DNA of 64,000 bases from NCBI RefSeq assembly GCF_018069565.1, contig NZ_JAGPNL010000001.1:1736001-1800000 (forward strand), written 5' to 3'. The notes beneath the pieces were generated by a model. The model was not told the origin of the DNA and ran no database searches. It was given only the letters and a program-made list of their open reading frames with translations. Of the stretch, positions 56,265 to 64,000 are shown one piece after another (within the stretch, counting starts at the first letter, position 1; each line of letters starts with the position of its first letter). The position numbers and the translations under genes were made by a program. The DNA is from Streptomyces tagetis (GTDB lineage Bacteria > Actinomycetota > Actinomycetes > Streptomycetales > Streptomycetaceae).

Positions 56265-57523
56265 CCGACATCGACCCCGCCCCGGACACCCTCACCGCGC
56301 CCGGCTGCCCCGCGTACCCCGACGCCGTGCCGCTGGCCGGACTGGAGTACCAGCAGACGCCGTCCGAGCTGTACCGCAGCCTGCGCCGGCGGCACGGCCC
56401 CGTCGCCCCCGTGCTGCTCGACGGGGACATCCCGGCCTGGCTGGTCCTCGGCTACACCGAGGTCACCTACGTCACCAGCCACGACGACCTGTTCGCCCGG
56501 GACTCCCGGCGCTGGAACCAGTGGCACGCCATCCCCGCGGACTGGCCGCTCCTGCCCTACGTCGGACACCAGCCCTCCGTCCTGTTCGCCGAGGGCGAGG
56601 AACACCGGCGCCGGGCCGGGGTGATCACCCAGGCGCTCGCGGGCATCGACCAGTTCGAACTGGCCCGGGACTGCCGCCAACTCGCCGGCCGGCTCATCGC
56701 CGGCTTCGCCGGCAGCGGCCGGGCCGAGCTGATGAGCGGGTACGCGCACGCCCTGCCGATGCGCGCCGCGGTGCGCTTCTGCGGCATGCCGGACGGCAGC
56801 CCCGAGACCCAGGGCCTCGTCGAGGACCTGCGGATCTCGCTCGACGCCGCGGAGGGCGACGACCCGGTCGCCGCGTACACCCGGGTCGGCGAGCGCATCC
56901 ACCGGCTGGTCCGGGAGAAACGGGAGCGTCCCGGACCGGACGTCACCTCGCGGATGCTGACGCACCCGGCCGGGCTGAGCGACGAGGAGACCGTCCAGGA
57001 CCTCATCTCGGTCATCGCCGCCGCCCAGCAGCCCACCGCGAACTGGATCGGCAACACCCTGCGGCTCCTGCTCACCGACGAGCGCTTCGCCGTGAACGTC
57101 TCCGGCGGACGGCTCAGCGTCGGCGAGGCCCTGAACGAGGTGCTGTGGCTGGACACCCCCACCCAGAACTTCATCGGACGCTGGGCCGTCCACGACACCC
57201 AGCTCGGCGGCCGTCAGATCCGGGCCGGCGACTGCCTCGTCCTCGGCCTGGCCGCGGCCAACACCGACCCGCAGATCTGGCCCGAGGCCCACGTCGGCGC
57301 CGAGAACTCGGCCCACCTCTCCTTCAGCAACGGCGAGCACCGCTGCCCGTACCCGGCGCCGCTGCTCGCCGACGTCATCGCCCGCACCGCGATCGAGACA
57401 CTGCTGGAGCGGCTGCCCGACCTGGTGCTGGAGGTGGAGCCCGGCGAGCTGACCTGGCGGCCCTCCATCTGGATGCGCGGACTGAACGACCTGCCGGTCC
57501 TCTTCACCCCGGTGGCGCCCTGA
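56261..57523 (+). CDS. cvnE: CvnE, CYP157-type cytochrome P450 lacking EXXR
   Basis: 420 aa. The heme loop FSNGEHRCPYPAP keeps the Cys but loses the usual Gly two residues later. The K-helix motif is NEVLWLDTP where other P450s have E-x-x-R: Arg is replaced by Trp, the feature described for CYP157 in Streptomyces conservons. The I-helix is IAAAQQPTANW rather than AGxxTT. Its catalytic competence is doubtful. It overlaps cvnD (GTGA) and ends the operon. A 7-bp hairpin follows. Confidence 0.92.
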   Translation: MTDIDPAPDTLTAPGCPAYPDAVPLAGLEYQQTPSELYRSLRRRHGPVAPVLLDGDIPAWLVLGYTEVTYVTSHDDLFARDSRRWNQWHAIPADWPLLPYVGHQPSVLFAEGEEHRRRAGVITQALAGIDQFELARDCRQLAGRLIAGFAGSGRAELMSGYAHALPMRAAVRFCGMPDGSPETQGLVEDLRISLDAAEGDDPVAAYTRVGERIHRLVREKRERPGPDVTSRMLTHPAGLSDEETVQDLISVIAAAQQPTANWIGNTLRLLLTDERFAVNVSGGRLSVGEALNEVLWLDTPTQNFIGRWAVHDTQLGGRQIRAGDCLVLGLAAANTDPQIWPEAHVGAENSAHLSFSNGEHRCPYPAPLLADVIARTAIETLLERLPDLVLEVEPGELTWRPSIWMRGLNDLPVLFTPVAP

Positions 57524-57540
57524 CCGGCGCCGCGCGCCGG
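57524..57540. terminator. Short hairpin between convergent P450 genes
   Basis: CCGGCGC (57524-57530) and GCGCCGG (57534-57540) with a 3-nt loop lie in the 18-bp gap. Confidence 0.45.
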
Positions 57541-57541
57541 A

Positions 57542-58765
57542 TCAGACGGCGGGCGTGAAGCGCACCGGCAGCGACCGCGGCCCCCGGGTGAACACGCCCT
57601 CCTCCACCGGGTCGAAGCCGTCGGCGGGCCGCAGGCCGGGCATGGCGTCCAGGAGTCGGCCGACCCCGATCTCCACCTCCGCCTTGGCCAGCAGCGCGCC
57701 GACGCAGAAGTGGCGGCCGAGTGCGAAGGCCAGGTGGTCGGCGGCGGCCGAGAAGGCGGTCGACGAGGTGAGGTCGTCGCGGAGGATGTCGAAGCGGTCC
57801 GGGTCCCGGTATCGGCTCTCGTCCCGGTTGGCCGCCCCGATCAGGCAGGTGACGGTGGCGCCGGCGGGTATCGTGCCGCCGCTCAGCGTCACGTCGGCCG
57901 CCGCCTGGCGCATGATCATGTGCACCGGCGGGGTGTACCGCAGGGTCTCCGCGAAGGCGCGGGCGATTAGCGAGCGGTCCTCCCGTACGGCCGCCAGTTG
58001 CTCGGGGTGGGCCAGCAGGTTGGCGAAGATGCCGGCTATCGCCTTGTCGGTGGTCTCGCCGCCCGCCGCGAGCAGCAGGCTGCAGAACGCCTTGATGTCC
58101 TCGTCGCTCATCCGCACCCCGTCGACCTCGGCGGCGCAGAGGGTGGACAGCAGGTCGTCGCCCGGGTTCTCCCGGCGCTCCCGGATGATCGGGATCATGT
58201 ACTCGGCGAACTCCACCCGGGTGCGCGCACCCTCCTCGGCCACCACCGGATCGCCCGAGAGGTTGCCGAGGAAGGCGATGACCGAGGTGTACCAGCGGTG
58301 GAAGCGGTCGTGGTCGGCCTTGTCCAGGCCCAGCATGTCCGCGATGACGTCGACCGGCAGGCGGGTGGCGAAGTCGGCCACCAGCTCGGCGCGGCCCGTG
58401 TGCCGGAACGCGTCGATCAGCTCCCGCGCGTTGCGCTCGATCACCGGGAGGAACTTCTCCCGCAGCTCCGCGCCGCGGAAGGCGGGGGCGATCAGCGCCC
58501 GCCGCACCGCGTGCTCCCGGCCGCTCATCTGGAGGATCGTCCGGCCGTGGACCGGCTCGATCTGCCAGTCGTAGTTGTCGGTGGTGAACCGCCCCTCCCG
58601 GTCCTTGAAGACGCGCTCCACGTCCTCGTAGCGGGAGACGATCCAGCTCCGGGTGGCCTCGTGCCAGAGGAGCGGGGCGGTCTCCCGCATCACCCGGTAG
58701 GCCGGGTAGGGGTCGGCGGCGAACTCGGGGGAGAGGATGTCGGGGACCTGCTGCGCAGTGGACAT
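57542..58765 (-). CDS. Cytochrome P450, typical
   Basis: 407 aa, soluble class I. I-helix LLLAAGGETTDKAI, K-helix AETLRYTPPVH (intact EXXR) and heme loop FALGRHFCVGALLAKAE are all canonical, unlike CvnE. Electrons would come through a ferredoxin and a reductase such as FprA (3611). Oxidation target unknown. GAGGAG precedes the ATG. A short palindrome GTCC-N5-GGAC lies 21-33 bp upstream. Convergent with cvnE, so not part of the operon despite the common CYP157/CYP154 pairing. Confidence 0.92.
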   Translation of the reverse strand: MSTAQQVPDILSPEFAADPYPAYRVMRETAPLLWHEATRSWIVSRYEDVERVFKDREGRFTTDNYDWQIEPVHGRTILQMSGREHAVRRALIAPAFRGAELREKFLPVIERNARELIDAFRHTGRAELVADFATRLPVDVIADMLGLDKADHDRFHRWYTSVIAFLGNLSGDPVVAEEGARTRVEFAEYMIPIIRERRENPGDDLLSTLCAAEVDGVRMSDEDIKAFCSLLLAAGGETTDKAIAGIFANLLAHPEQLAAVREDRSLIARAFAETLRYTPPVHMIMRQAAADVTLSGGTIPAGATVTCLIGAANRDESRYRDPDRFDILRDDLTSSTAFSAAADHLAFALGRHFCVGALLAKAEVEIGVGRLLDAMPGLRPADGFDPVEEGVFTRGPRSLPVRFTPAV

Positions 58766-58786
58766 GGGGGCTCCTCGGTCGGCAAC

Positions 58787-58799
58787 GTCCTTTTCGGAC
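58787..58799. promoter_or_regulatory. Inverted repeat upstream of P450
   Basis: GTCCTTTTCGGAC, arms of 4 bp around 5 bases, between the P450 start (58765) and pepE. Possible operator; short. Confidence 0.3.
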
Positions 58800-58850
58800 A
58801 AGGCTATTGACGAACCGTCGAACTCGACAGACCCCGTCCCCCGAGCCGGC

Positions 58851-59576
58851 TCAGCCCCGGATGTCGAACTCCGCCCGCACCGCGAGCAGCTCCGAGACGT
58901 CCGTGCCGGGGGCCAGCTCGCGCGGCGCCTCACCCCGGCAAAACAGCCGGGCCGGCCGCTCCCCGCCGAGTCCGGCGCGGCCGTCGGCGACCCGCAGCCA
59001 GCTCCCCTCGCGCAGGCCGAGCACGGGGACGTCGTTCTCCTCCAGGAACTCCGTCAGCCGCTCCTCGCGCGTCTCTCCCTTGTGGGTGGAGTCCGGGTCC
59101 GGGTCGAGGTAGTGCGGGTTGATCTGGAAGGGGACCAGCCCGAGCGCCGCGAAGGACGGCGGCTGCACGATCGGCATGTCGTTGGTGGTGCGCAGTGAGG
59201 GCGCCGCCATGTTGGTCCCCGCGCTCGCGCCCATGTACGGCAGCCCGCCCCGCACGGCCTCGGCCAGCGCCTCCCGCAGACCGGTGCGGTACAGCGCGCA
59301 GAGCAGCCGGAAGGAGTTGCCGCCGCCGACGAACACCGCGTCCGCCGCCCCGAGCGCGGCGAGCGGGTCGCCGTCCTCGTGCACGCCCCGCACCTCGATG
59401 CCGCTCGGGGCGAGCGCCCCGCGCACCCGGGCGGTGTAGGTGTCGTGGTCGGCGAGGGCGTACGGCACGAAGGCCAGCCGCGCCCCCTCGGGCAGGAAGC
59501 CGGTCACGGTGGCGAGGGCGTGTTCCAGGTAGCCGCGGCCGTACTGGGTGGAGTTGGACAGGAGCAGCAGTCTCAC
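58851..59576 (-). CDS. pepE: Peptidase E (alpha-aspartyl dipeptidase)
   Basis: 241 aa. Class I glutamine-amidotransferase fold: MRLLLLSNSTQYGRGYLEHA start, then DAVFVGGGNSFRLLCALYRTGL and the nucleophile Ser in GGLPYMGASAGTNMAAP, with FQINPHYLDPDPDSTHKGETREER. It hydrolyses Asp-X dipeptides in the cytosol. The start is a GTG with TGAGGACC upstream. It follows an IclR gene by 30 bp in the same direction, so the two form a likely operon, and it faces a peptide/nucleobase operon on the far side of the regulator. Confidence 0.92.
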   Translation of the reverse strand: MRLLLLSNSTQYGRGYLEHALATVTGFLPEGARLAFVPYALADHDTYTARVRGALAPSGIEVRGVHEDGDPLAALGAADAVFVGGGNSFRLLCALYRTGLREALAEAVRGGLPYMGASAGTNMAAPSLRTTNDMPIVQPPSFAALGLVPFQINPHYLDPDPDSTHKGETREERLTEFLEENDVPVLGLREGSWLRVADGRAGLGGERPARLFCRGEAPRELAPGTDVSELLAVRAEFDIRG

Positions 59577-59606
59577 GGGGTGGTCCTCATCGGGTGGGTC
59601 GGTCTG

Positions 59607-60428
59607 TCAGGCCGTGCGGGAGCGGGGGCGGCGGTGGTGCTGCGGCGGCTGGGTCAGGCGCTGTTCCAGCAGGCGTACGGCACGGCGCAGGACGTCGAGC
59701 CGGTCCTCGGGGCCCTGGGGGAAGCGCTCCCCGGGCCCGCCCAGGCTGAGGCTGCCGTACGGCTCGGAGCCGAGGAAGACGGGCATCGCCACGGTGCCGA
59801 TCCCGGCGTCGTACTCGCCGACCGTCCAGGCGTGGCCGTTCGCCCGCACCGTGCGGAACTCGCGCTCCAACTCGTCGGGGTCGGTGACGGTCCGCTCGGT
59901 GAAGCGGGCCATCGGCCGGCCGCGGAAGAGCCGGTGCCGCTGCTCGTCGGGGAGGAAGGCGTAGAACGACTTGCTGGTCGCCCCGGCGTGCGCCGGGTAC
60001 AACTCGCCGACCAGCGGGTAGTACCGCAGCGGTCCCTCCTCGCCCTCGACCGCCGCCACGCACCGCATGTGGAAGCTGTCGGGCAGGCAGAACAGCACCG
60101 TGTCGCCGGTGGCCGCGCGCAGCTCCTGGAGGACCGGCTCGGCCAGCATCTCCAGGGTCCCCGAGCGCTCCCAGAGCCGGCCGAGCCGCAGCGCGGCCGG
60201 GCCGATGCGGTAGCGGCGGGTCGCCGGGTCGGAGACGAGGAAGCCGCGGCCCGCGAGGGTCGACAGCAGGCGCTGGGCGACCGAGGTGTCCCAGCCGAAC
60301 TCCCCGGCGATCTCCGTCACGCCCCAGTCGGGCCGCGAGCGCTCGAACGCCAGCAGGACCAGCAGGGCGCGGTCGACGGTCTGCAGGGCCCCCGCCGGGG
60401 TCCTGCGGTCCGCGGGATGCGCGGTCAT
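59607..60428 (-). CDS. IclR-family regulator
   Basis: 273 aa. The winged helix is ALQTVDRALLVLLAFERSRPDWGVTEIAGEFGWDTSVAQRLLSTLAGRGFL. The ligand domain (about 85-260) has GDTVLFCLPDSFHMRCVAAVEG and IGTVAMPVFLG. IclR proteins repress or activate catabolic genes in response to a small molecule. GGAAGGAG precedes the ATG. It diverges from the DUF1177-permease-M20 operon, its most likely target. The C-terminus is Arg/Pro/His-rich. Confidence 0.9.
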   Translation of the reverse strand: MTAHPADRRTPAGALQTVDRALLVLLAFERSRPDWGVTEIAGEFGWDTSVAQRLLSTLAGRGFLVSDPATRRYRIGPAALRLGRLWERSGTLEMLAEPVLQELRAATGDTVLFCLPDSFHMRCVAAVEGEEGPLRYYPLVGELYPAHAGATSKSFYAFLPDEQRHRLFRGRPMARFTERTVTDPDELEREFRTVRANGHAWTVGEYDAGIGTVAMPVFLGSEPYGSLSLGGPGERFPQGPEDRLDVLRRAVRLLEQRLTQPPQHHRRPRSRTA

Positions 60429-60480
60429 GGCGGCTCCTTCCGTCCCGGACGTACGCCACTGCCCCGTCCATCTCGCCATG

Positions 60481-60520
60481 CAGACATGAATTGCAGATAA
60501 CGGGAAACAGTTGCGCAGCA
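60481..60520. promoter_or_regulatory. Divergent control region of the IclR system
   Basis: ATGCAGA and TTGCAGA (60479-60497), then GTTGCGCAG, are repeated TTGC/TGCAG elements in a stretch unusually AT-rich for the window, midway between the divergent starts. A likely IclR operator; exact boxes not resolved. Confidence 0.35.
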
Positions 60521-60583
60521 CCTTAACGGGTCCCGAACCTGCTTGTCAGCACCGCCCCCGGTGCGGATCAGGAGAACTGCCCC

Positions 60584-61537
60584 ATGTTGAAGTACGTCCT
60601 GGATCTCGTGGATCTGCTCGACGATCCCGACGTCGACGGCAAGCGCGTCGCCGCCCACCTCGACACCCTCGCGGGGCCGGAGGGCTCCGGCGCCCAGGTC
60701 ACCACCGTCACCGGCGAGCGCGGCTCCACGGACTTCGTGCTGGTACGCGTCCCGGGCCGCAACGGACGCGCGAGCGGCGGCACCGCCCGCACCCTCGGCG
60801 TGGTCGGCCGCCTCGGCGGCATCGGTGCCCGCCCCCAGGCGCTCGGTCTGGTCTCCGACGCCGACGGCGCCGTCGCCGCCCTCGCCACCGCCGCCAAGCT
60901 GCTCGACATGCGCCGTCGCGGCGACGTCCTGGAGGGCGACGTGGTCGTCGCCACGCACATCTGCCCGGACGCCCCCACCGCGCCGCACGACCCGGTGCCC
61001 TTCATGGACTCCCCGGTCGACATCGCCACCATGAACCGGCACGAGGTCACCGCCGACATGGAGGCGGTGCTCTCCATCGACACCACCAAGGGCAACCGGA
61101 TCATCAACCACAAGGGCCTCGCCCTGTCGCCCACCGTGAAGGAGGGCTGGGTGCTCAGGGTCGGCGAGCGGCTGGGGGAGCTGCTCGCGGTGGTGACCGG
61201 TGAGCCGTTGGTCACGTACCCGGTGACCACCCAGGACATCACCCCGTACGGTAACGGTGTACATCACATCAATTCGATCCTCCAGCCGGCCACGGCGACC
61301 GCGTCCCCGGTCGTCGGCCTCGCGATCACCTCCGCGGCGGCGGTCCCCGGCTGCCAGACGGGCGCGAGCCACGAGACGGACATCGCGGCGGCGGCCCGGT
61401 TCGCCGTCGAGACCGCCAAGGCGTACGGCGGCGGCCTCCTCGACTTCCACGACGCCGTGGAGTTCGACGCGCTGGTGAGCCGCTACGGCTCACTGGCCCA
61501 CCTCCAGACCTTCGGCCGCGTCCCCAAGGAGTCGTGA
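60584..61537 (+). CDS. DUF1177 domain protein
   Basis: 317 aa, soluble. It starts MLKYVLDLVDLLDDPDVDGKRVAAHL and has GVVGRLGGIGARPQALGLVSDADG, ATHICPDAPTAPHDPVPFMDSPVD, NRIINHKGLALSPTVKEG and GCQTGASHETDIAAAARFAVETA. The conserved His/Asp/Glu suggest a metal-dependent enzyme, but DUF1177 has no proved activity. AGGAGAA precedes the ATG. First gene of a tightly packed operon with an NCS1 permease and an M20 peptidase. Confidence 0.88.
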   Translation: MLKYVLDLVDLLDDPDVDGKRVAAHLDTLAGPEGSGAQVTTVTGERGSTDFVLVRVPGRNGRASGGTARTLGVVGRLGGIGARPQALGLVSDADGAVAALATAAKLLDMRRRGDVLEGDVVVATHICPDAPTAPHDPVPFMDSPVDIATMNRHEVTADMEAVLSIDTTKGNRIINHKGLALSPTVKEGWVLRVGERLGELLAVVTGEPLVTYPVTTQDITPYGNGVHHINSILQPATATASPVVGLAITSAAAVPGCQTGASHETDIAAAARFAVETAKAYGGGLLDFHDAVEFDALVSRYGSLAHLQTFGRVPKES

Positions 61538-61539
61538 TC

Positions 61540-62937
61540 GTGACTCGGCACGAGAACACCACCGCGCCCGAGGGCGGCGCGAGAGCCGTCGGCAGCGACG
61601 ACTACGCCCTCTCCCGGGTCCCGCGCGACCAGCGCCTCGGCTTCTGGACCATGCTGCTCCAGTGGCTCGCCCAGTCGGGCTCGATCTCCCAGTTCACCCT
61701 GGGCGCCACCATCGGCGTCGGCATGTCCTTCGGGGACGCCTTCCTCGCCTTCACCCTCGGCGCGGTGATCCTGGAGGTCGTGATCTTCGCCATCGGCCTG
61801 GCCGGTATGCGCGAGGGCCTGGCGACCCCGCTGCTCACCCGCTGGGTCGGCTTCGGCCGCAACGGCTCGGCCCTGGTCAGCCTGGTCATCGCCATCAGCC
61901 TCGTCGGCTGGTTCGGCGTCCAGAACACGATCTTCGGTGACAGCGTCTCCGCGCTCGTCGGCGGCCCGTCCTGGATGTGGTGCGCCATCGCGGGCTTCGC
62001 CATCACGGTCCTGGTCATCTTCGGCTTCCGGTACATGGCCGTCTTCGCCAAGATCGTCACCCCGCTCTTCTTCGCCATGGTCGCCTGGTCGGTCACGGAC
62101 GCGCTGAGCGACCACTCGCTCTCCGAGCTGATCCACTCCCCGGCCCCCGGCCAGGCCATCCCGCTCTCGGTCGCCGCGACCGCCATCGCCGGCGGCTACA
62201 TGACCGGCGCGATCGTCTCCCCGGAGATGACCCGCTACAACAGCAGGAGCAGCCACGTCTTCCTGCAGAGTGCCTCGTCGATGATCCTCTCCGAGTACAT
62301 CGTCGGCCTCACCGGCGTCCTGCTCGGCCACATGGTCGGCAGCGGCCAGGTCTCCCAGATCGTCCTGTCGACCTCGGGCGTCTTCGGCGTCCTCGTCGTC
62401 CTGATGTCCACCGCGAAGATCAACGACTGGAACCTGTACGGCTCCTCCCTCGGCGTCGTCAACTTCTTCCAGGTCGTCTTCGGCAAGCGCCTGCACCGCG
62501 GCGCCGTCACCATCGTCCTCGGCATCGCCGGCACCCTGCTCTCCGCGGTCGGCATCATGACCCACTTCACCGACTTCCTCTCGGTGCTGGGCGTGGCCAT
62601 CCCGCCCATCGGCGGAATCATCGTCGCCGAGTACTGGGTGGTGCGCCGCATGCGCGCCCCGCTGGACGCCACCCGCGAGGCCGGCACCCTGCCCGCCACG
62701 TCGCCGACCTGGGTGCCGATGTCCCTGGTCATCTGGGCCGCCGCCTTCTGCGTCGGCAAGTTCTACGACGGCGGCATCCCCGCCCTCAACTCCCTGCTGA
62801 CCGCCTTCGTCCTGTACTGCGTCCTCGGCTTCGCGGGCCTGGTCAGGACCTACGGCACCTCGACCCTCGACGACGACGGCACCGCCGGCCCGGACCCGGC
62901 CGCCGCCCCCGGCACGGCCACCGTAGGAGCACCATGA
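61540..62937 (+). CDS. NCS1-type purine/cytosine permease
   Basis: 465 aa with about 12 membrane helices. Start region DDYALSRVPRDQRLGFWTMLLQWLAQSGSISQFTLG and the conserved GAIVSPEMTRYNSRSSHVF are typical of the cytosine/purine permease group. It would import a nucleobase, hydantoin or related nitrogen compound. I chose the GTG at 61540 (AAGGAG 8 nt upstream) over that at 61534, which overlaps the previous stop. The M20 peptidase gene begins inside its stop (ATGA). Confidence 0.9.
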   Translation: MTRHENTTAPEGGARAVGSDDYALSRVPRDQRLGFWTMLLQWLAQSGSISQFTLGATIGVGMSFGDAFLAFTLGAVILEVVIFAIGLAGMREGLATPLLTRWVGFGRNGSALVSLVIAISLVGWFGVQNTIFGDSVSALVGGPSWMWCAIAGFAITVLVIFGFRYMAVFAKIVTPLFFAMVAWSVTDALSDHSLSELIHSPAPGQAIPLSVAATAIAGGYMTGAIVSPEMTRYNSRSSHVFLQSASSMILSEYIVGLTGVLLGHMVGSGQVSQIVLSTSGVFGVLVVLMSTAKINDWNLYGSSLGVVNFFQVVFGKRLHRGAVTIVLGIAGTLLSAVGIMTHFTDFLSVLGVAIPPIGGIIVAEYWVVRRMRAPLDATREAGTLPATSPTWVPMSLVIWAAAFCVGKFYDGGIPALNSLLTAFVLYCVLGFAGLVRTYGTSTLDDDGTAGPDPAAAPGTATVGAP

Positions 62938-64000
62938 GCACCACCGCACCCGCCCCCGTCACCGCCTCCGAGGAGGCGCAGCGCGAGGTCGTCGAGTTGT
63001 GCGCCGAACTGATCCGCTTCGACACCTCCAACCCCACCGGCGACGAGCGGGACTGCGCCGACTGGGTCGTGGCCCGCCTCGCCGAGGCCGGCATCGCCTC
63101 CGAACTGGTCGAGAGCGCCCCCGGCCGCGCCAACGTCGTCGCCCGCATCGCCGGCGCGGACCCGGACCGCGGCGCCCTGCTCGTCCACGGCCACCTCGAC
63201 GTGGTCCCCGCCGACCCCGCCGAATGGCGGGTCCCGCCCTTCTCCGGCGAGATCCGCGACGGGTACCTGTGGGGCCGCGGCGCCATCGACATGAAGGACA
63301 CGGTGGCCGTCATGCTGGCCACCGCCCGGCACTTCGCCCGCACCGGCACCCGGCCCACCCGCGACCTCGTCCTCGCCTTCCTCGCCGACGAGGAGGCGGG
63401 CGGCGCGTACGGCGCCCACTGGCTGGTCGAGCACCGGCCCGACCTCTTCGCCGGGGTCACCGAGGCCATCGGCGAGGGCGGCGGCTTCAGCTACGCCCTC
63501 GACGAGCGCCGGCGCCTGTACCCCATCGAGAACGCCCAGCGCGGGATGGCCTGGATGGAGCTGACGGCCACCGGCCGGGCCGGGCACGGCTCCTCCCCGA
63601 ACGACGAGAACGCCGTCACCGACCTCGCCGAGTCCCTCACCCGCATCGGCCGCCACACCTTCCCCGTCCGCCTGATCGAACCCGTACGCGCCCTGCTCAC
63701 GGAGGCCGCCCGCCTCCAGGGCGTCGACGTCGACCTGGACACCGAGGACCCGGACGCCCTCGACGCCGAACTGGCCAAGCTCGGCCACGTCGCCGACTTC
63801 ACGCAGGTCGTGCTCCGCAACTCGGCCAACCCGACCATGTTCTCGGCTGGCTACCAGACCAACGTCATCCCCGGCAAGGCCACCGCCCGCGTCGACGGCC
63901 GCTTCCTGCCCGGACACGAACAGGAACTGACCGACACCATCGACGCCCTGCTCGCCCCCTCCGTCACCCGCCGCTGGGTCAACCACGACATCGCCATGGA
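62934..64000 (+). CDS. M20-family metallopeptidase, 3' end cut by window edge
   Basis: The first 355 codons are seen. The family's zinc sites appear as LLVHGHLDVVP (His-x-Asp), GRGAIDMKD (bridging Asp) and ADEEAGG (Glu-Glu base and ligand), with the inserted dimerisation domain beginning around AQRGMAWMELTATG. The family includes dipeptidases, acetylornithine and succinyl-diaminopimelate deacylases and carbamoyl-amino-acid hydrolases; the exact substrate is open. Its start overlaps the permease stop (ATGA). With the permease and DUF1177 protein it likely breaks down an imported N-substituted compound. Confidence 0.9.
   Translation, partial: MSTTAPAPVTASEEAQREVVELCAELIRFDTSNPTGDERDCADWVVARLAEAGIASELVESAPGRANVVARIAGADPDRGALLVHGHLDVVPADPAEWRVPPFSGEIRDGYLWGRGAIDMKDTVAVMLATARHFARTGTRPTRDLVLAFLADEEAGGAYGAHWLVEHRPDLFAGVTEAIGEGGGFSYALDERRRLYPIENAQRGMAWMELTATGRAGHGSSPNDENAVTDLAESLTRIGRHTFPVRLIEPVRALLTEAARLQGVDVDLDTEDPDALDAELAKLGHVADFTQVVLRNSANPTMFSAGYQTNVIPGKATARVDGRFLPGHEQELTDTIDALLAPSVTRRWVNHDIAM

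Overview
This window is about 64 kb of a very high-GC actinobacterial chromosome and almost certainly comes from Streptomyces. The evidence is the extreme third-position GC and GTG/TTG starts, several promoters whose TAnnnT -10 box lies 7 nt before the start codon (leaderless genes), a complete cvnABCDE conservon with a CYP157-type P450, a GH46 chitosanase, a sporulation/stress-type sigma factor with SpoIIE-like phosphatase, anti-sigma and STAS proteins, and CsoR/CstR, DUF4388 and roadblock proteins. No rRNA, canonical tRNA, transposase, integrase or CRISPR array was seen. The gene mix (secreted hydrolases, stress genes, transporters, many regulators) fits a chromosome arm.

Left part (0-14 kb): two small unknown genes; a four-gene operon of roadblock/LC7-like proteins plus one DUF4388/winged-helix protein (1293-3529); ferredoxin/NADP reductase FprA with a candidate iron box, facing an MFS exporter; a CsbD stress protein; secreted chitosanase; a 920-residue sensor with PAS, GAF, SpoIIE and HATPase domains; a GH10 xylanase preceded by two CGAAAGTTTCG palindromes; and a small ATPase and STAS protein of the partner-switching type.

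Middle (14-33.6 kb): a TetR-GlpD pair diverges from an alkyl-DHAP-synthase-like flavoprotein and a diacylglycerol-kinase-like enzyme, possibly a glycerolipid module. Then come KatE catalase with a SigB-like promoter, a DUF2264 protein, a DUF1996 surface protein ending in an LAETG sortase signal, TerD, a flavodoxin-like protein, a TetR-MFS efflux pair, and a persulfide/sulfite module. The last consists of rhodanese, CstR-like repressor, TauE exporter and persulfide dioxygenase-rhodanese fusion, with three ATACCC/GGGTAT palindromes.

Right-centre (33.8-52.7 kb): phosphoketolase with a GH65 glycoside phosphorylase; a secreted unknown protein; an apparently free-standing structured RNA (about 39305-39457) with its own -10 box and terminator; a second TauE exporter with GntR; a GlxA-type regulator with DUF488 and a DMT transporter; a TetR with an SGNH hydrolase; a methyltransferase; a FemAB-like aminoacyltransferase; a SigB-family sigma factor; a PRC-barrel protein; an orphan FAD subunit of the molybdenum-hydroxylase type; and a GH25 lysozyme.

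Right end (52.7-64 kb): the cvnABCDE conservon, a convergent typical P450, PepE with an IclR regulator, and the divergent operon DUF1177 - NCS1 permease - M20 peptidase, the last cut by the window edge. Strong perfect inverted repeats separate most transcription units. Functional assignments rest on recognisable motifs in the translated sequence only. Operon and regulatory statements are inferences from spacing, overlap and motif matches.
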